Shown: positions 17,076 through 26,137, counted from the stretch's first letter. The stretch: 64,000 nt of DNA from Pseudomonadota bacterium (GCA_030057915.1 JASGUC010000014.1:1-64000), one strand, 5' to 3'. Notes: a model not told the origin generated them from the letters alone. A program made the numbers and translations.

Positions 17076-19103
17076 ATGAAGGTCAAAAATCACCTGGATG
17101 CATTGTTCAAACCGTGCAGCGTTGCCCTGATCGGCGCCTCTGGCGCCCCCGGAAAGCTTGGCTACGACATTCTCTACAACCTCATCCACGCCGGTTTCCA
17201 AGGGCCGATCTATCCCATCAACCCCAAGGCGGATGAATTGCAGGGACTGAAGGCTTATCCGGAAATCGAGGCGACGCCGGCCCCCGCCGACTTGGCCGTG
17301 ATCGTCATCCCCTCCCGGATGGTGGTCGGCGCGCTGGAAAGGTGTGGTCGAAGCGGGGTCCGGGCGGCGGTGATCATTACCGGCGGCTTTGCCGAGGCCG
17401 GCCCGGAGGGGGAAACACTTCAGGAAGAGCTGGCGGCAACCGCCGCCCGTCACGGCATCCGGGTGGTGGGCCCCAATTGCCAGGGGATCAATTACCCTCA
17501 CCACCAACTCTGCGCCTCCTGGCCCCTGCTGACCAACAAGGGGGGCATGGCCTTCATATCCCAGAGCGGCACCGTCGGCGCCGCCCTTATGGACTGGGCC
17601 AGCGAGGAGAATCTCGGCGTCAGCGTCTTCGTCAGCCTGGGAAACCGCGCCGACGTCGATGAGGCGGACTGCATCCGCTATTTTGACAAGGATCCTCACA
17701 CCCGGGTGATCGCCGTCTATATGGAAGGGGTCAAGCGGCCCCAGTCTTTTCTGGATTCCCTCGCCAAGGCGGAAAAGCCCGTCGTCATCCTCAAGTCCGG
17801 CAGGACCGCCCGGGGAAAAGTCGCCGCGGAAAGCCACACGAAGTCCCTGGCGGGCAGTGACGAGATATATAACGCCATCTTCAATAAGCACCGGGTTCAC
17901 CGGGCGGACAACCTGGAGGAACTGTACGATTACGCGAAGGCCCTGGCCTACATGAAAAAACCAAAAGGCCGAAGGCTGCTCAACATCTCCAGTTCCGGAG
18001 GGGCGGCCATTCTCGCCATCGATGAAGCCGAGAAGCTGGGATTCGAGAATCCCGCTCCCGGCAAGGCCCTGAAGGAAAAACTCCGTTCCTTCCTCCCCCC
18101 CCATTGCGGGGTTAGCAATCCCATCGACCTCACCGGCGACGCCATCACCGATCCCAGCCTCTATTCCCGGGTTATCGAGGCGGCCAAGAAGGACTTCGAC
18201 ACCAGCGTGGTGATCTTCGGCGATCCCATCAAGGGGGCCGCAGACATCGTCACTGGCGAGGGCGAATTGATCGTCTTCTGCGGCGGCGCCGAGGTGGAAC
18301 GGGAGGAATCCCGAAGGATGCACGCCAAGGGCATCCCGGTCTTTCCCACCCCGGAGCGGGGCATTCGGGCCCTCCACCGGCTCGTATGCTTCGATCCCCC
18401 CCGGAAAAGCAAGAAGGGAGATAAGGCGACAGCGGGACATGACGCCCCCGGGCCCCTGCCCACGGAGACGGCCGCCGCGCTCTTGGAGAAATACGGCCTG
18501 CCGTTCGCCGCGACGCGGATGGCCGCCACGGCCGCGGAAGCCGTCGCCCTGGCCAAGGACATGGGAGGGGCGGTGGCCTTGAAGGTGTCCTCGCCCGATG
18601 CGACGCATAAAACGGACGTCGGCGGGGTAAAACTGAACGTCAGCGGCGGCGTCGCGATTCGGAAGGCCTTCGAGGAAATCGTGACAAACGTTCGGGCGGC
18701 CATGCCTGAGGCCCGCATCGACGGCGTCACCGTCTCGCCCATGGCCGCCCCGGGCGGCCTGGAGACCATCGTCGGCGCAATCCGGGATCCCCAGTACGGC
18801 CACGCCCTGATGTTCGGCCTGGGCGGGATCTTCACGGAGATCTATCGCGACGTCCGTTTCTGCCTGCTGCCGGCCACCGATCGGGAATTGCTGGCGGCGA
18901 TCCGGGGCATCGCAGGCTACCCCCTCCTGGCCGGGGCGCGGGGGCAACAACCCCGGGACGAGAAGGCCCTGGTCGCCCTGATGCGATCCCTGGCCCGCAT
19001 GGTCCAGGATCACAAGGGCATCGACCAGATCGACCTCAATCCGGTGCTGGTTTACGAACAAGGCGCCTTGGCGGTGGATTTCCGCATCTACGGCTCGATA
19101 TGA
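17076..19103 (+). CDS. ADP-forming acyl-CoA synthetase (acetate--CoA ligase family), alpha-beta fusion
   Basis: 675 residues joining both subunits of the nucleotide-diphosphate-forming acyl-CoA synthetases. An N-terminal CoA-binding domain (IGASGAPGKLGYD, from 19), two flavodoxin-like ligase domains with ISQSGTVGAA (161-170) and the phospho-histidine H254 in ESHTKSLAGSDE, and a C-terminal ATP-grasp domain (LKVSSPDATHKTDVGGVKLNV region) follow in order. It would make ATP from an acyl-CoA. An AGAGGAGGG ribosome binding site supports the start; the frame extends upstream without need. Confidence 0.9.
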   Translation: MKVKNHLDALFKPCSVALIGASGAPGKLGYDILYNLIHAGFQGPIYPINPKADELQGLKAYPEIEATPAPADLAVIVIPSRMVVGALERCGRSGVRAAVIITGGFAEAGPEGETLQEELAATAARHGIRVVGPNCQGINYPHHQLCASWPLLTNKGGMAFISQSGTVGAALMDWASEENLGVSVFVSLGNRADVDEADCIRYFDKDPHTRVIAVYMEGVKRPQSFLDSLAKAEKPVVILKSGRTARGKVAAESHTKSLAGSDEIYNAIFNKHRVHRADNLEELYDYAKALAYMKKPKGRRLLNISSSGGAAILAIDEAEKLGFENPAPGKALKEKLRSFLPPHCGVSNPIDLTGDAITDPSLYSRVIEAAKKDFDTSVVIFGDPIKGAADIVTGEGELIVFCGGAEVEREESRRMHAKGIPVFPTPERGIRALHRLVCFDPPRKSKKGDKATAGHDAPGPLPTETAAALLEKYGLPFAATRMAATAAEAVALAKDMGGAVALKVSSPDATHKTDVGGVKLNVSGGVAIRKAFEEIVTNVRAAMPEARIDGVTVSPMAAPGGLETIVGAIRDPQYGHALMFGLGGIFTEIYRDVRFCLLPATDRELLAAIRGIAGYPLLAGARGQQPRDEKALVALMRSLARMVQDHKGIDQIDLNPVLVYEQGALAVDFRIYGSI

Positions 19104-19112
19104 TCTCAGCGA

Positions 19113-19152
19113 CGGCATGAGGGGCGGAGGCATCCCCTCGCCCCTCATGCCG
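19113..19152 (+). terminator. 14-bp perfect stem-loop between synthetase and MBL genes
   Basis: CGGCATGAGGGGCG (19113-19126) pairs perfectly with 19139-19152 around a 12-nt loop, GAGGCATCCCCT. It starts 9 bp after the synthetase stop and is followed by AACAATAAAGG, not a T-run. It may act as an mRNA 3' stabiliser, a Rho-independent-like terminator without U tract, or a structure controlling the following MBL gene, whose ribosome binding site lies 10 bp downstream. Confidence 0.65.
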
Positions 19153-19170
19153 AACAATAAAGGAAAACTC

Positions 19171-19836
19171 ATGAGAATAGACGACGATTTGTACGGCTAC
19201 GAATGGACCGATTATTTCGAGAACAACTGCAACAGCTTCTTCATCGGCGGCAACGTCGGCGCCCTCATAGATCCGGGCTTGAAGAGCCACGTTCCCGATC
19301 TCCTGCGGCGGATGGCCGCCGACGGCATCGACGACAAGGAGATAAGGTATGTCATCAACACCCATTCTCATCCGGATCATTTCGAGGGATCGGAATGCTT
19401 CAACGGACGAGACGTGCGCATCGGCCTTCATGAAGAGGAACTCTCCTTTCTGGCCGGCGCCGGAGGAGAGTTGTATGGTTTGTTCGGCCTGCCGCGGCCA
19501 AAGGTCGCCGTGGATTTGACGCTCTCGGAAGGAAAGATCGAATTAGGCGGCGAGGAATTCGAGCTGTTCCATGTCCCGGGACATTCGCCCGGCTCGATCG
19601 CTCTCTACTGGCCAAGGGCGAAGGCCCTGTTTGCCGGCGATGTCATCTTCGATCGGAATGTGGGCCGGACAGATTTTCCCGGCGGCAACGGCGCGCTTCT
19701 CAAGCAGAGCATCAGGACCCTCGGCGAGCTGGACGTGGAATGGCTTCTGCCGGGTCACATGGAGATAATCGCCGGGACCGACAAGGTCCAAAAGAATTTC
19801 CAGACCGTGATCCGGCACATCTTCCCCTATATCTGA
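19171..19836 (+). CDS. MBL-fold metallo-hydrolase
   Basis: 221 residues. All metal ligands are visible: H65, H67, D69 and H70 (THSHPDH), H138 (VPGHSPGS), D157 (AGDVIFD) and H196 (LPGH). It resembles glyoxalase II/YcbL-type hydrolases. An AAAGGA site precedes ATG 19171. It is separated from the upstream synthetase by a strong hairpin and from ppsR by 14 bp. The GRTDFPGG block near 165-172 is also common in the glyoxalase II/persulfide-dioxygenase branch. Confidence 0.87.
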   Translation: MRIDDDLYGYEWTDYFENNCNSFFIGGNVGALIDPGLKSHVPDLLRRMAADGIDDKEIRYVINTHSHPDHFEGSECFNGRDVRIGLHEEELSFLAGAGGELYGLFGLPRPKVAVDLTLSEGKIELGGEEFELFHVPGHSPGSIALYWPRAKALFAGDVIFDRNVGRTDFPGGNGALLKQSIRTLGELDVEWLLPGHMEIIAGTDKVQKNFQTVIRHIFPYI

Positions 19837-19850
19837 ACGCTCGGGAAACC

Positions 19851-20684
19851 ATGCTTACCTCGAGAAGGACGGTCTTCTTCATTTCGGACAGCACGGCCAT
19901 CACCGCCGAGACCTTGGGTCAGAGCCTGCTCACCCAGTTCGACCATGTCCTCTTCGAACAAATCACCCTGCCCTTCATCGACACCCCCGCCAAGGCGGAG
20001 CGCGTGGTCAGGCAGATCGACAATGTGGAACGGCAATCGGGCCTCCCGCCGCTGGTCTTCAGCACCCTGATCAACCGCGAAATCCGCGCCATCGTAATGA
20101 GTAGCCGGGGCAGTTTTTTCGATCTTTTCGAGACCTTCATCGGCCGGCTGGAGAGGGAATTGAGCATGGAATCGTCCGATGCCATCGGTCGCTATCACGG
20201 CTTTACCGCCAACAGCATCTACGACGTGCGCATCGATGCGGTCAATTACGCCCTGGGCAACGACGACGGGATCTCCACGAAGAATTACGACAAGGCCGAT
20301 ATCATCGTCGTCGGGGTATCGCGGACGGGAAAGACTCCCACCTGCCTCTACCTCGGGATGCAGTTCGGAATCTACGCGGCCAACTACCCCCTTACCGATG
20401 AGGATCTTTTCGGGAGATATGACGAACTGCCCGGGGTGCTGGCCCACTTCCGGAAGAAACTCTACGGGTTGACCATCAATCCGGAACGTTTGCACCGGAT
20501 TCGTTCGGAAAGACGTCCCGCCAGCCCCTATTCCTCCCTGGAGAAGTGCCGGACGGAGATCATTGCGGCGGAATCGCTCTTTCTCTCCGAACATATCCCC
20601 TATATCAACATCACCACGGTGTCGGTGGAGGAAATCGCCGCCACGATCCTCCATGAATGCGGTCTGCAACGGAGGGTGTTGTGA
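19851..20684 (+). CDS. Pyruvate,phosphate dikinase/PEP synthase regulatory protein (kinase-pyrophosphorylase)
   Basis: 277 residues of the DUF299 family. Members switch PEP synthase or pyruvate phosphate dikinase off and on by ADP-dependent threonine phosphorylation and phosphate-dependent dephosphorylation. The P-loop is GVSRTGKT (155-162) and the N-terminal FFISDSTAITAETLG is the family signature. Full length. The target enzyme (PpsA or PpdK) is not in this window. It begins 14 bp after the MBL gene, so they may be cotranscribed. Confidence 0.92.
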   Translation: MLTSRRTVFFISDSTAITAETLGQSLLTQFDHVLFEQITLPFIDTPAKAERVVRQIDNVERQSGLPPLVFSTLINREIRAIVMSSRGSFFDLFETFIGRLERELSMESSDAIGRYHGFTANSIYDVRIDAVNYALGNDDGISTKNYDKADIIVVGVSRTGKTPTCLYLGMQFGIYAANYPLTDEDLFGRYDELPGVLAHFRKKLYGLTINPERLHRIRSERRPASPYSSLEKCRTEIIAAESLFLSEHIPYINITTVSVEEIAATILHECGLQRRVL

Positions 20685-20753
20685 GTTTTCGCCTGCCTTC
20701 TTATCTTTATCGATATAACGGCCAAGTCATACGGCGGAGGCTCTCCGGATAAC

Positions 20754-22592
20754 ATGACCCTGCGAAAGAAAATCTACCTGGTGGTCATCCTGACCTTCCT
20801 TGCCTTGACGACGGTCTTGGCGCTTTCCTCTTACCGGATTCTAATCAATGGCTTCGAGGAGGTAGAGAGAGAGGACGTGCGCAGCGATCTGCGGGGCGCC
20901 CTGTCGATGCTCGAGGGGAAACTCGCGTGCATGGACGCCTCCGCCCGGGACTATTCCTCGTGGGACGACATGTACGATTTTGTCGTCTCCCGCAAGCCAT
21001 CCTTCGTCGTCTCCAATTTTTCCCCCTCCGCCTTCATCAACCTGCGCATCAATTTCCTGATCGTCACCGACCTTCGGGGGAACATCGTCTATAGCAGGGG
21101 CTTCGACCTGGAAACCGGCCAACACGCGCCGACATTCAAGGGCATCCTCGCACGCCGTCATCTCATCCTCGGCTCGGTCTTCTCGGGAGGCGGCGTCAGA
21201 CCTCTCTCCGGGGTCCTATGGCTTCCGGAGCGATTGACCCTTGTCTCCGCCTGGCCGATCTTGAAAACCTCCGGCAAGGGCGCACCCCGGGGCCTATACA
21301 TCATCGGCCGTTACCTCGACGCACGGGAGACCGCCCTGCTGGGGGCCCCCCTGAAATCGGAGTTGTCGTTTTACCACGAAGAACAAGGGAATCTGCCGGA
21401 GGATGTCGCCGCGGCGAGGCAAGCGTTATCCCCGGAGCGTCGGGAACTCGTCAGGGCCATAAACGACGATGCCGTTTCCGGATACGCCCTGTTTCGCGAC
21501 GCCTTCGGGAAGGACTCGCTCATAGTCAAGATTCAAGACAGGCGCACGATCTTCAGGCAGGGGATGAAGACCATCGTTTATGTGATTGTTTTTGTTCTCC
21601 TTGCGGCCCTGATCTTCGCCGCGGTCATGGTGGCGCTGTTGGAAAAATCCGTCCTCCGCCGGGTGTTGCACATCAGCCATGACATCCGGGCCATCGAAGC
21701 GAACGGCATCATGGGCCGTCGCATCGATCTCGAGGGGGCGGATGAAATCGCCAGCCTCGGCCGGGACATAAACAATATGCTCGGCAAGCTCGAAGAGTCG
21801 GAGGCGATGATCCGCGGCGAATCGGAGAGATACCGTGCGGTGATAGAGGATCAAACGGAATTTATCTGCAGATTCGGCGCCGATGGCATCTTGAGCTTCG
21901 TCAACGACGCCTATCGCCGCTTTTTCAGCCATCGGCGCCAGACGATGATCGGCAGGCATTTCCTTTCCTTCATTCCGGACGATGATCGACGCCTGATCCA
22001 TGCCCTTCTGGACAACCTCACCCCCTCTTCCTCGACCGCGACCTTCGACGCCCGGGTCGTCTTTCCCGACGGGCAGGAGTTCTGGCAGAACTGGACCTAT
22101 CGAGCCCTTTATGACGACGCCGGCCTTCTCAAGGAGTACCAGGCGGTAGGCCGGGATATCACCGATCGCAAGCATGTGGAGGAAAAGCTTTCCAGTCTCA
22201 ACAGGCAGCTCGAGGAGGCCAACACGCAGTTGGCCCAGGCATACGCGAACATGAAACAGAACCTGGACGTCTTGAGAAAACACCTATTCAAGGAGGAAAT
22301 CGCCTTCCTCCTGGACCGGGATGGACGTATCTTCGGGATCACCGAACGGGTTCTGGAGTACTTGAAGGTCTCTCGAAACCAGTTGATCGGTGCCAGCGTG
22401 GCCGATTACCTCACGGCGCACGACCGCTCGCTATTCGACGAGGCCCTTCATGACGCCTGGATCGGCATCGCCGGACAGGTCAAACTCAAGCTTGTTCGCC
22501 CCCAGAACGAATCGCCTTCACAGGAATTCGAGATCAAATTTGCCCGCATGACCCTGGAGGGGAAGAGGCTGCTCCTGCTCACCCTCAGATGA
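20754..22592 (+). CDS. Membrane sensor with CHASE4, HAMP and PAS domains, no recognisable output
   Basis: 612 residues. A first transmembrane helix (about 7-29), a periplasmic CHASE4-like domain with the ARDYSSWDDMYDFV signature (63-76), a second helix (about 272-294), a HAMP-like linker, a PAS domain (about 360-475), a coiled coil (about 480-510) and a second PAS-like domain to the end. No histidine kinase, GGDEF, EAL or methyl-accepting segment follows; the stop is at the end of the last PAS beta-strand (LLLLTLR), so it does not look like a frameshift. It may signal through protein contacts. The next genes are a tyrosine phosphatase and an ATPase. Confidence 0.8.
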   Translation: MTLRKKIYLVVILTFLALTTVLALSSYRILINGFEEVEREDVRSDLRGALSMLEGKLACMDASARDYSSWDDMYDFVVSRKPSFVVSNFSPSAFINLRINFLIVTDLRGNIVYSRGFDLETGQHAPTFKGILARRHLILGSVFSGGGVRPLSGVLWLPERLTLVSAWPILKTSGKGAPRGLYIIGRYLDARETALLGAPLKSELSFYHEEQGNLPEDVAAARQALSPERRELVRAINDDAVSGYALFRDAFGKDSLIVKIQDRRTIFRQGMKTIVYVIVFVLLAALIFAAVMVALLEKSVLRRVLHISHDIRAIEANGIMGRRIDLEGADEIASLGRDINNMLGKLEESEAMIRGESERYRAVIEDQTEFICRFGADGILSFVNDAYRRFFSHRRQTMIGRHFLSFIPDDDRRLIHALLDNLTPSSSTATFDARVVFPDGQEFWQNWTYRALYDDAGLLKEYQAVGRDITDRKHVEEKLSSLNRQLEEANTQLAQAYANMKQNLDVLRKHLFKEEIAFLLDRDGRIFGITERVLEYLKVSRNQLIGASVADYLTAHDRSLFDEALHDAWIGIAGQVKLKLVRPQNESPSQEFEIKFARMTLEGKRLLLLTLR

Positions 22593-22649
22593 TTGGCCAA
22601 GAGGGCCTTGAGTATTGTCCCGCTTTTGTTGTAAGGTTATCCCCGGACC

Positions 22650-23102
22650 ATGACCATCCTGTTTGTTTGCACGGCCAATATCGTCAGAAGCTTCATGGCG
22701 GAACGGATTCTGAAAGGGATGCTGGCGAAGGCCAAGCGCCGGGATATCATCGTCGCCTCCGCAGGCCTGCTGGACATGGGCGGCGCGCCCGGCGACCCCA
22801 CGGCGGCGAAAATCCTCGCCGAGCATAACTTCGACGGCGGCGGTCATCTGTCGAGGCCCTATTCGGAGTCTCTGCTGTCCCGGGCGGATTTGATCGTGGT
22901 CATGGAAAAGGCGCAGGAGGAGCGATTGCGGGCGGACTATCCCCAGCATGGGGAGAAATTGCGGCTGTTGAAGGCCTTCTCCCCGGAATATGACGGGGTC
23001 GCGGGCGACATCCGGGATCCCTACCGGCTCTCCTCTTATCATTATCGACTTTGTTTCGCCGAAATTTATACGGCGATTGCGGGGTTGTTGAAATGTATTT
23101 AG
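22650..23102 (+). CDS. Low-molecular-weight protein-tyrosine-phosphatase-like protein
   Basis: 150 residues. The active-site loop is C7-TANIV-R13-S (CX5RS) and the general-acid aspartate is D123 in RDPYRLS, as in LMW-PTPs. Such phosphatases commonly oppose Wzc-type tyrosine autokinases; a Wzc gene is 12 kb downstream. It overlaps the ExeA-like ATPase gene by 10 bp. Arsenate reductase is the main alternative but the DP motif favours phosphatase. Confidence 0.85.
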   Translation: MTILFVCTANIVRSFMAERILKGMLAKAKRRDIIVASAGLLDMGGAPGDPTAAKILAEHNFDGGGHLSRPYSESLLSRADLIVVMEKAQEERLRADYPQHGEKLRLLKAFSPEYDGVAGDIRDPYRLSSYHYRLCFAEIYTAIAGLLKCI

Positions 23103-23887
23103 ATTACTGGGGGCTCGACGCCTTTCCCTTCGAAAACGTGCCCGATCCCGATTTCATGTACTATTCGACGGAACATGAAGAGGCCCTGGTCCGGCTCATG
23201 TACGCGGTGAAGCGGATGAAGGGGGCGGCCCTTCTAACCGGGGAGATCGGAAGCGGCAAAACCACCCTGAGCCGCGTTTTCATTCAGCAGCTTCCGGACA
23301 GCGAATTCGACATCGGCCTCATCACCAACCCCTCCCTCAACGCCCTGGACTTCATCAAGGAGGTCCATTACCAGTTGGGCCTGGAATCCAAATCCAATTC
23401 CAAGTCCGAACTCCTGGTCATCCTCAACAACCGTCTGCTGGAAAACATAAACAATGGCCGCAGCACCCTCCTGATCATCGACGAGGCGCAGCTCATCTTC
23501 GGGGAGACCTTCGAGGAGATCAGGCTGCTGCTCAATTTTCAGATGAACGATCGTTTTCTCATGACCTTTCTCCTCATCGGCCAGCCGGAGCTGCGGGAGA
23601 TGATCCGAGGACACAAACAACTCGACCAGAGGATCGCCATCAGGTATCATCTCAATCCTCTGCCCGAGGAAGAGACGAGGAATTACATTCGCTTCCGCCT
23701 CGAAAAGGTGGGCGGCCGGGGCGAGACGTTCCAGGATGGGGCCTATCGGGCCATTTTCGACTATTCCGGCGGCATCCCCCGGAAGATCAACAATGTCTGC
23801 GATCTGTCGTTGCTCATCGGTTTCAGCATGAAGGTCAAGGAGATCGACGCGGCTCTGGTGCGGAAGGTGGTCAGGGATTCCCTGTAG
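23093..23887 (+). CDS. ExeA/GspA-like AAA ATPase
   Basis: 264 residues. The N-terminal MYLDYWGLDAFPFENVPDPDFMYYS is typical of ExeA-like ATPases, followed by Walker A GEIGSGKT (50-57) and Walker B LLIIDEAQ (126-133). This family includes ATPases of type II secretion and of exopolysaccharide/exosortase loci. There is no peptidoglycan-binding C-terminal domain, so it is the short form. The start overlaps the phosphatase gene; the two are probably co-translated. Confidence 0.85.
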   Translation: MYLDYWGLDAFPFENVPDPDFMYYSTEHEEALVRLMYAVKRMKGAALLTGEIGSGKTTLSRVFIQQLPDSEFDIGLITNPSLNALDFIKEVHYQLGLESKSNSKSELLVILNNRLLENINNGRSTLLIIDEAQLIFGETFEEIRLLLNFQMNDRFLMTFLLIGQPELREMIRGHKQLDQRIAIRYHLNPLPEEETRNYIRFRLEKVGGRGETFQDGAYRAIFDYSGGIPRKINNVCDLSLLIGFSMKVKEIDAALVRKVVRDSL

Positions 23888-24000
23888 CCTCATCCGATCC
23901 GCATTCCGGACGCGGCCCTCTCAATGGCCGCCGGGGGCGCGTCACGAACCGTTCACAACCGTCCCAGGGACATCGGCCCGCCATCGGCGTTGACCGATCC

Positions 24001-24130
24001 GAGACCTTTGAAAAATGCCGCCCACGCCCTATCGGGCTTGACCCGGCATCCAGAAAGCAGTTGGAGAACTGGATTCCCTTTTTCCCGGCATGGACCATAT
24101 GGAGGACACAACGGGTTTTGCCAAGCTCTC
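24001..24130. repeat. GAGACC-family element, core type 3
   Basis: 130 bp from GAGACCTTTGAAAAATGCC to GGGTTTTGCCAAGCTCTC. Its core carries GGGCTTGACCCGGCATCCAG and CCATATGGAGGACACAACGG; the same words recur at 61328-61384 and 61518-61602. It fills the gap between the ATPase gene and the first PqqD-like gene, leaving 30 bp to the start codon. Confidence 0.85.
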
Positions 24131-24160
24131 GATCCCTGTTTTTCCGGTAACCGCAGCGAC

Positions 24161-24448
24161 ATGAAAACAACAATCCACGACTGCCTCCTTGCCAACCCCG
24201 AGGTGGTGCTGCGGGAGGAGTTCGACAATGCCCACATCCTCTTCAATGCCGCAACGGGGGAAATGTTCGGCATCAACAACGTCGGCGCGCTCCTCTGGAA
24301 TCATCTCGACGGGCGGCACAGCCTCGATGACCTGGTGGAAATAGTCGCCGCGCATTGCGAAGCGCCTCCTCCCGAGGCCAAGAGCCATATCGAGGCGTTT
24401 ATACGCACCGTCCTGGAGTTCGGGCTGGCAGGCCATGCCGCCGCATGA
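24161..24448 (+). CDS. PqqD-like peptide-recognition protein (RRE)
   Basis: 95 residues. The winged-helix RiPP recognition element pattern is clear: VVLREEFDNAHILFNAATGEMFGINNVGALLWNHLDG, then a helix-turn-helix with LDDLVEIVAA and a C-terminal helix. In known systems PqqD-like proteins bind the leader of a ribosomal peptide and present it to a radical SAM enzyme. The radical SAM gene follows after 7 bp. There is no strong ribosome binding site, and the start lies just behind a repeat element. Confidence 0.85.
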   Translation: MKTTIHDCLLANPEVVLREEFDNAHILFNAATGEMFGINNVGALLWNHLDGRHSLDDLVEIVAAHCEAPPPEAKSHIEAFIRTVLEFGLAGHAAA

Positions 24449-24455
24449 GGGAATC

Positions 24456-25604
24456 ATGAATGTCCCGTTGATGAAAACCCCCCGCAATGTGAATATCGAC
24501 ATCACCTCCCGCTGCAATCTCCGGTGCGCCTATTGCAGCTTTTTCTCCGGACCGGGGGATGTGAACGACGACCTGCCGTTGGATTCCTGGCTGCCCTTCA
24601 TCGACGCGCTGGGACGCCACCGGGTGCTGAACGTCATCCTTTCCGGCGGGGAGCCATTCTGCCGTCCGGACCTGCGGGAGATCATCTCCGCCATCACGGC
24701 CAATAACATGCGATTTTCCGTGCTTAGCAACGGCGTCCTCATCGACGAGGAAACGGCCTCCTTCCTGGCCTCAACCCGGCGTTGCGATCATGTCCAGGTA
24801 TCCATCGACGGGGCAATCGATACCACCCACGACGCCTTTCGCGGGGAAGGAAATTTTCTCAAGGCCCTGCGGGGCGTCAAGGCCCTGCAATCACATCAGG
24901 TCCCCGTGACGGTACGGGTCACCATCCATCGGAAAAATGTCATGGAGCTGCCGGACATCGCCCGGTTTCTCCTGGAAGACCTCGGCCTCCCCTCCTTTTC
25001 CACCAATTCGGCCTCCCACATGGGCTTGTGCCGGAGAAACGCCGCCCAGACCCAGCTCACCGTCGCCGAACAGTCCCTGGCCATGGCGACCCTCCTGACG
25101 CTCCAGGCCAAATACCACAACCGGATCAGCGCCACGGCAGGCCCCCTGGCCAATGCGCGGCAATGGCTGGAGATGGAGCGGTCCCGGCGGGAGAGGCGGG
25201 AGCAGCCCCGGGACCGGGGCTTCCTCACGGGGTGCGGCGGACCCATGGAAACCCTTTCCATCCGTTCCGACGGCGCCATCGTTCCCTGCTCCCAGTTGCC
25301 CCACATGATCCTGGGCAGGATCGACCGGGACGATCTTGGCGAGGTATGGCGAGGGCATCCGACCCTGCAAAGCTTCCGACGACGCTTCGAGATCCCCCTG
25401 ACCTCCTTCGCCTTTTGCCGGGATTGCCCCTATCTTCCCTACTGCACGGGCAATTGTCCGGCCATCGCCTACAACCTCACCGGCCGGGTCCATCATCCCT
25501 CCCCCGATTCTTGCCTAAGAGATTTCCTCGCCCAGGGAGGGCGGCTGCCCGAGGACAACGCCCGCATCGTCGCCCAGGAAGATTTTCCCCTTGACCGAAC
25601 TTGA
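24456..25604 (+). CDS. Radical SAM/SPASM peptide-modifying enzyme
   Basis: 382 residues from ATG 24456 (GAGGG just upstream; ATG 24435 is in frame but overlaps the PqqD-like gene). The AdoMet 4Fe-4S motif is C20-NLR-C24-AY-C27. Then ILSGGEPF (SAM contact) and a C-terminal SPASM region with GCGGP, VPCSQ, CRDCPYLPYCTGNCP and a last Cys in DSCL, enough for auxiliary clusters. SPASM proteins modify ribosomal peptides (thioether or C-C links). Neighbouring PqqD-like and Cys-rich precursor genes make these peptides its probable substrates. Confidence 0.88.
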   Translation: MNVPLMKTPRNVNIDITSRCNLRCAYCSFFSGPGDVNDDLPLDSWLPFIDALGRHRVLNVILSGGEPFCRPDLREIISAITANNMRFSVLSNGVLIDEETASFLASTRRCDHVQVSIDGAIDTTHDAFRGEGNFLKALRGVKALQSHQVPVTVRVTIHRKNVMELPDIARFLLEDLGLPSFSTNSASHMGLCRRNAAQTQLTVAEQSLAMATLLTLQAKYHNRISATAGPLANARQWLEMERSRRERREQPRDRGFLTGCGGPMETLSIRSDGAIVPCSQLPHMILGRIDRDDLGEVWRGHPTLQSFRRRFEIPLTSFAFCRDCPYLPYCTGNCPAIAYNLTGRVHHPSPDSCLRDFLAQGGRLPEDNARIVAQEDFPLDRT

Positions 25605-25647
25605 ACCACGGATTATTAATCTTCCAGCAAGAAGACAATTATGGCTT

Positions 25648-25689
25648 GAGACCTTTGAAAAACGACCTGCCTTGTCAGGCCGGGCAGGT
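25648..25689. repeat. GAGACC-family fragment
   Basis: One end only: GAGACCTTTGAAAAACGACC followed by a short CCTTGTCAGGCCGGG core. It lies between the radical SAM gene and the Tat-like PqqD gene. Confidence 0.6.
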
Positions 25690-25711
25690 TAGCCTCGAGG
25701 GGGGATGGATC

Positions 25712-26107
25712 ATGAACATCCAGAGAAGATCGCTTTTCAAGGTTGCGGCGGGGGTAGCGCTGGGCGTCGTCGGCCTCTCCTTTTCAAGGAATGATACCGG
25801 TATCCCAAGGGATCTCTGGCGGGAAATGCGCCATGGCCTCTGGATGCACGCCGCCCCGACCAGAAATCCGGATATCGTGTCGGAAAACATCGGCGGAGAG
25901 ACGATCCTCCATTCCCGATCCCAGGGTGCGGCCATCCTGAAACTCAACGCCACCGCCGGGTTCATCTGGGCCCGGTGCGACGGCAGGCGCGACTTTCAGG
26001 CTATCGTTCGAGACGTAAGCGGCCGCTTCGATGTCGCCCCCGCCCGCTGCGGCCGGGACGTCCTCATGGCGGTATTGAACATGCGGCGCCGGGGCCTGTT
26101 GCTGTAG
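25712..26107 (+). CDS. PqqD-like protein with Tat-like N-terminus
   Basis: 131 residues. The N-terminus MNIQRRSLFKVAAGVALGVVG has a twin-arginine-like RRSLFK (5-10) followed by a hydrophobic stretch (11-23). The rest is a PqqD/RRE-like fold: IVSENIGGETILHSRSQGAAILKLNATAGFIWARCDG, then a helical tail. A recognition domain behind a possible export or anchor signal is unusual, since precursor binding normally happens in the cytoplasm. It may tether the maturation machinery to the membrane. GAGGGGGGATGG precedes the ATG. It stands directly before the two precursor genes. Confidence 0.72.
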   Translation: MNIQRRSLFKVAAGVALGVVGLSFSRNDTGIPRDLWREMRHGLWMHAAPTRNPDIVSENIGGETILHSRSQGAAILKLNATAGFIWARCDGRRDFQAIVRDVSGRFDVAPARCGRDVLMAVLNMRRRGLLL

Positions 26108-26137
26108 CGAACCTTCAATCCCGGGAGACCAGGGAAA

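Noticed and set aside
17052-19172. 706-codon minus-strand frame opposite the acyl-CoA synthetase
   Set aside because: High GC keeps antisense frames open; no domain, and the plus strand encodes a complete enzyme.
20754-22592. Histidine kinase annotation for the CHASE4/PAS protein
   Set aside because: No H-box, N-box or ATP-binding motifs are present; the protein ends with PAS.
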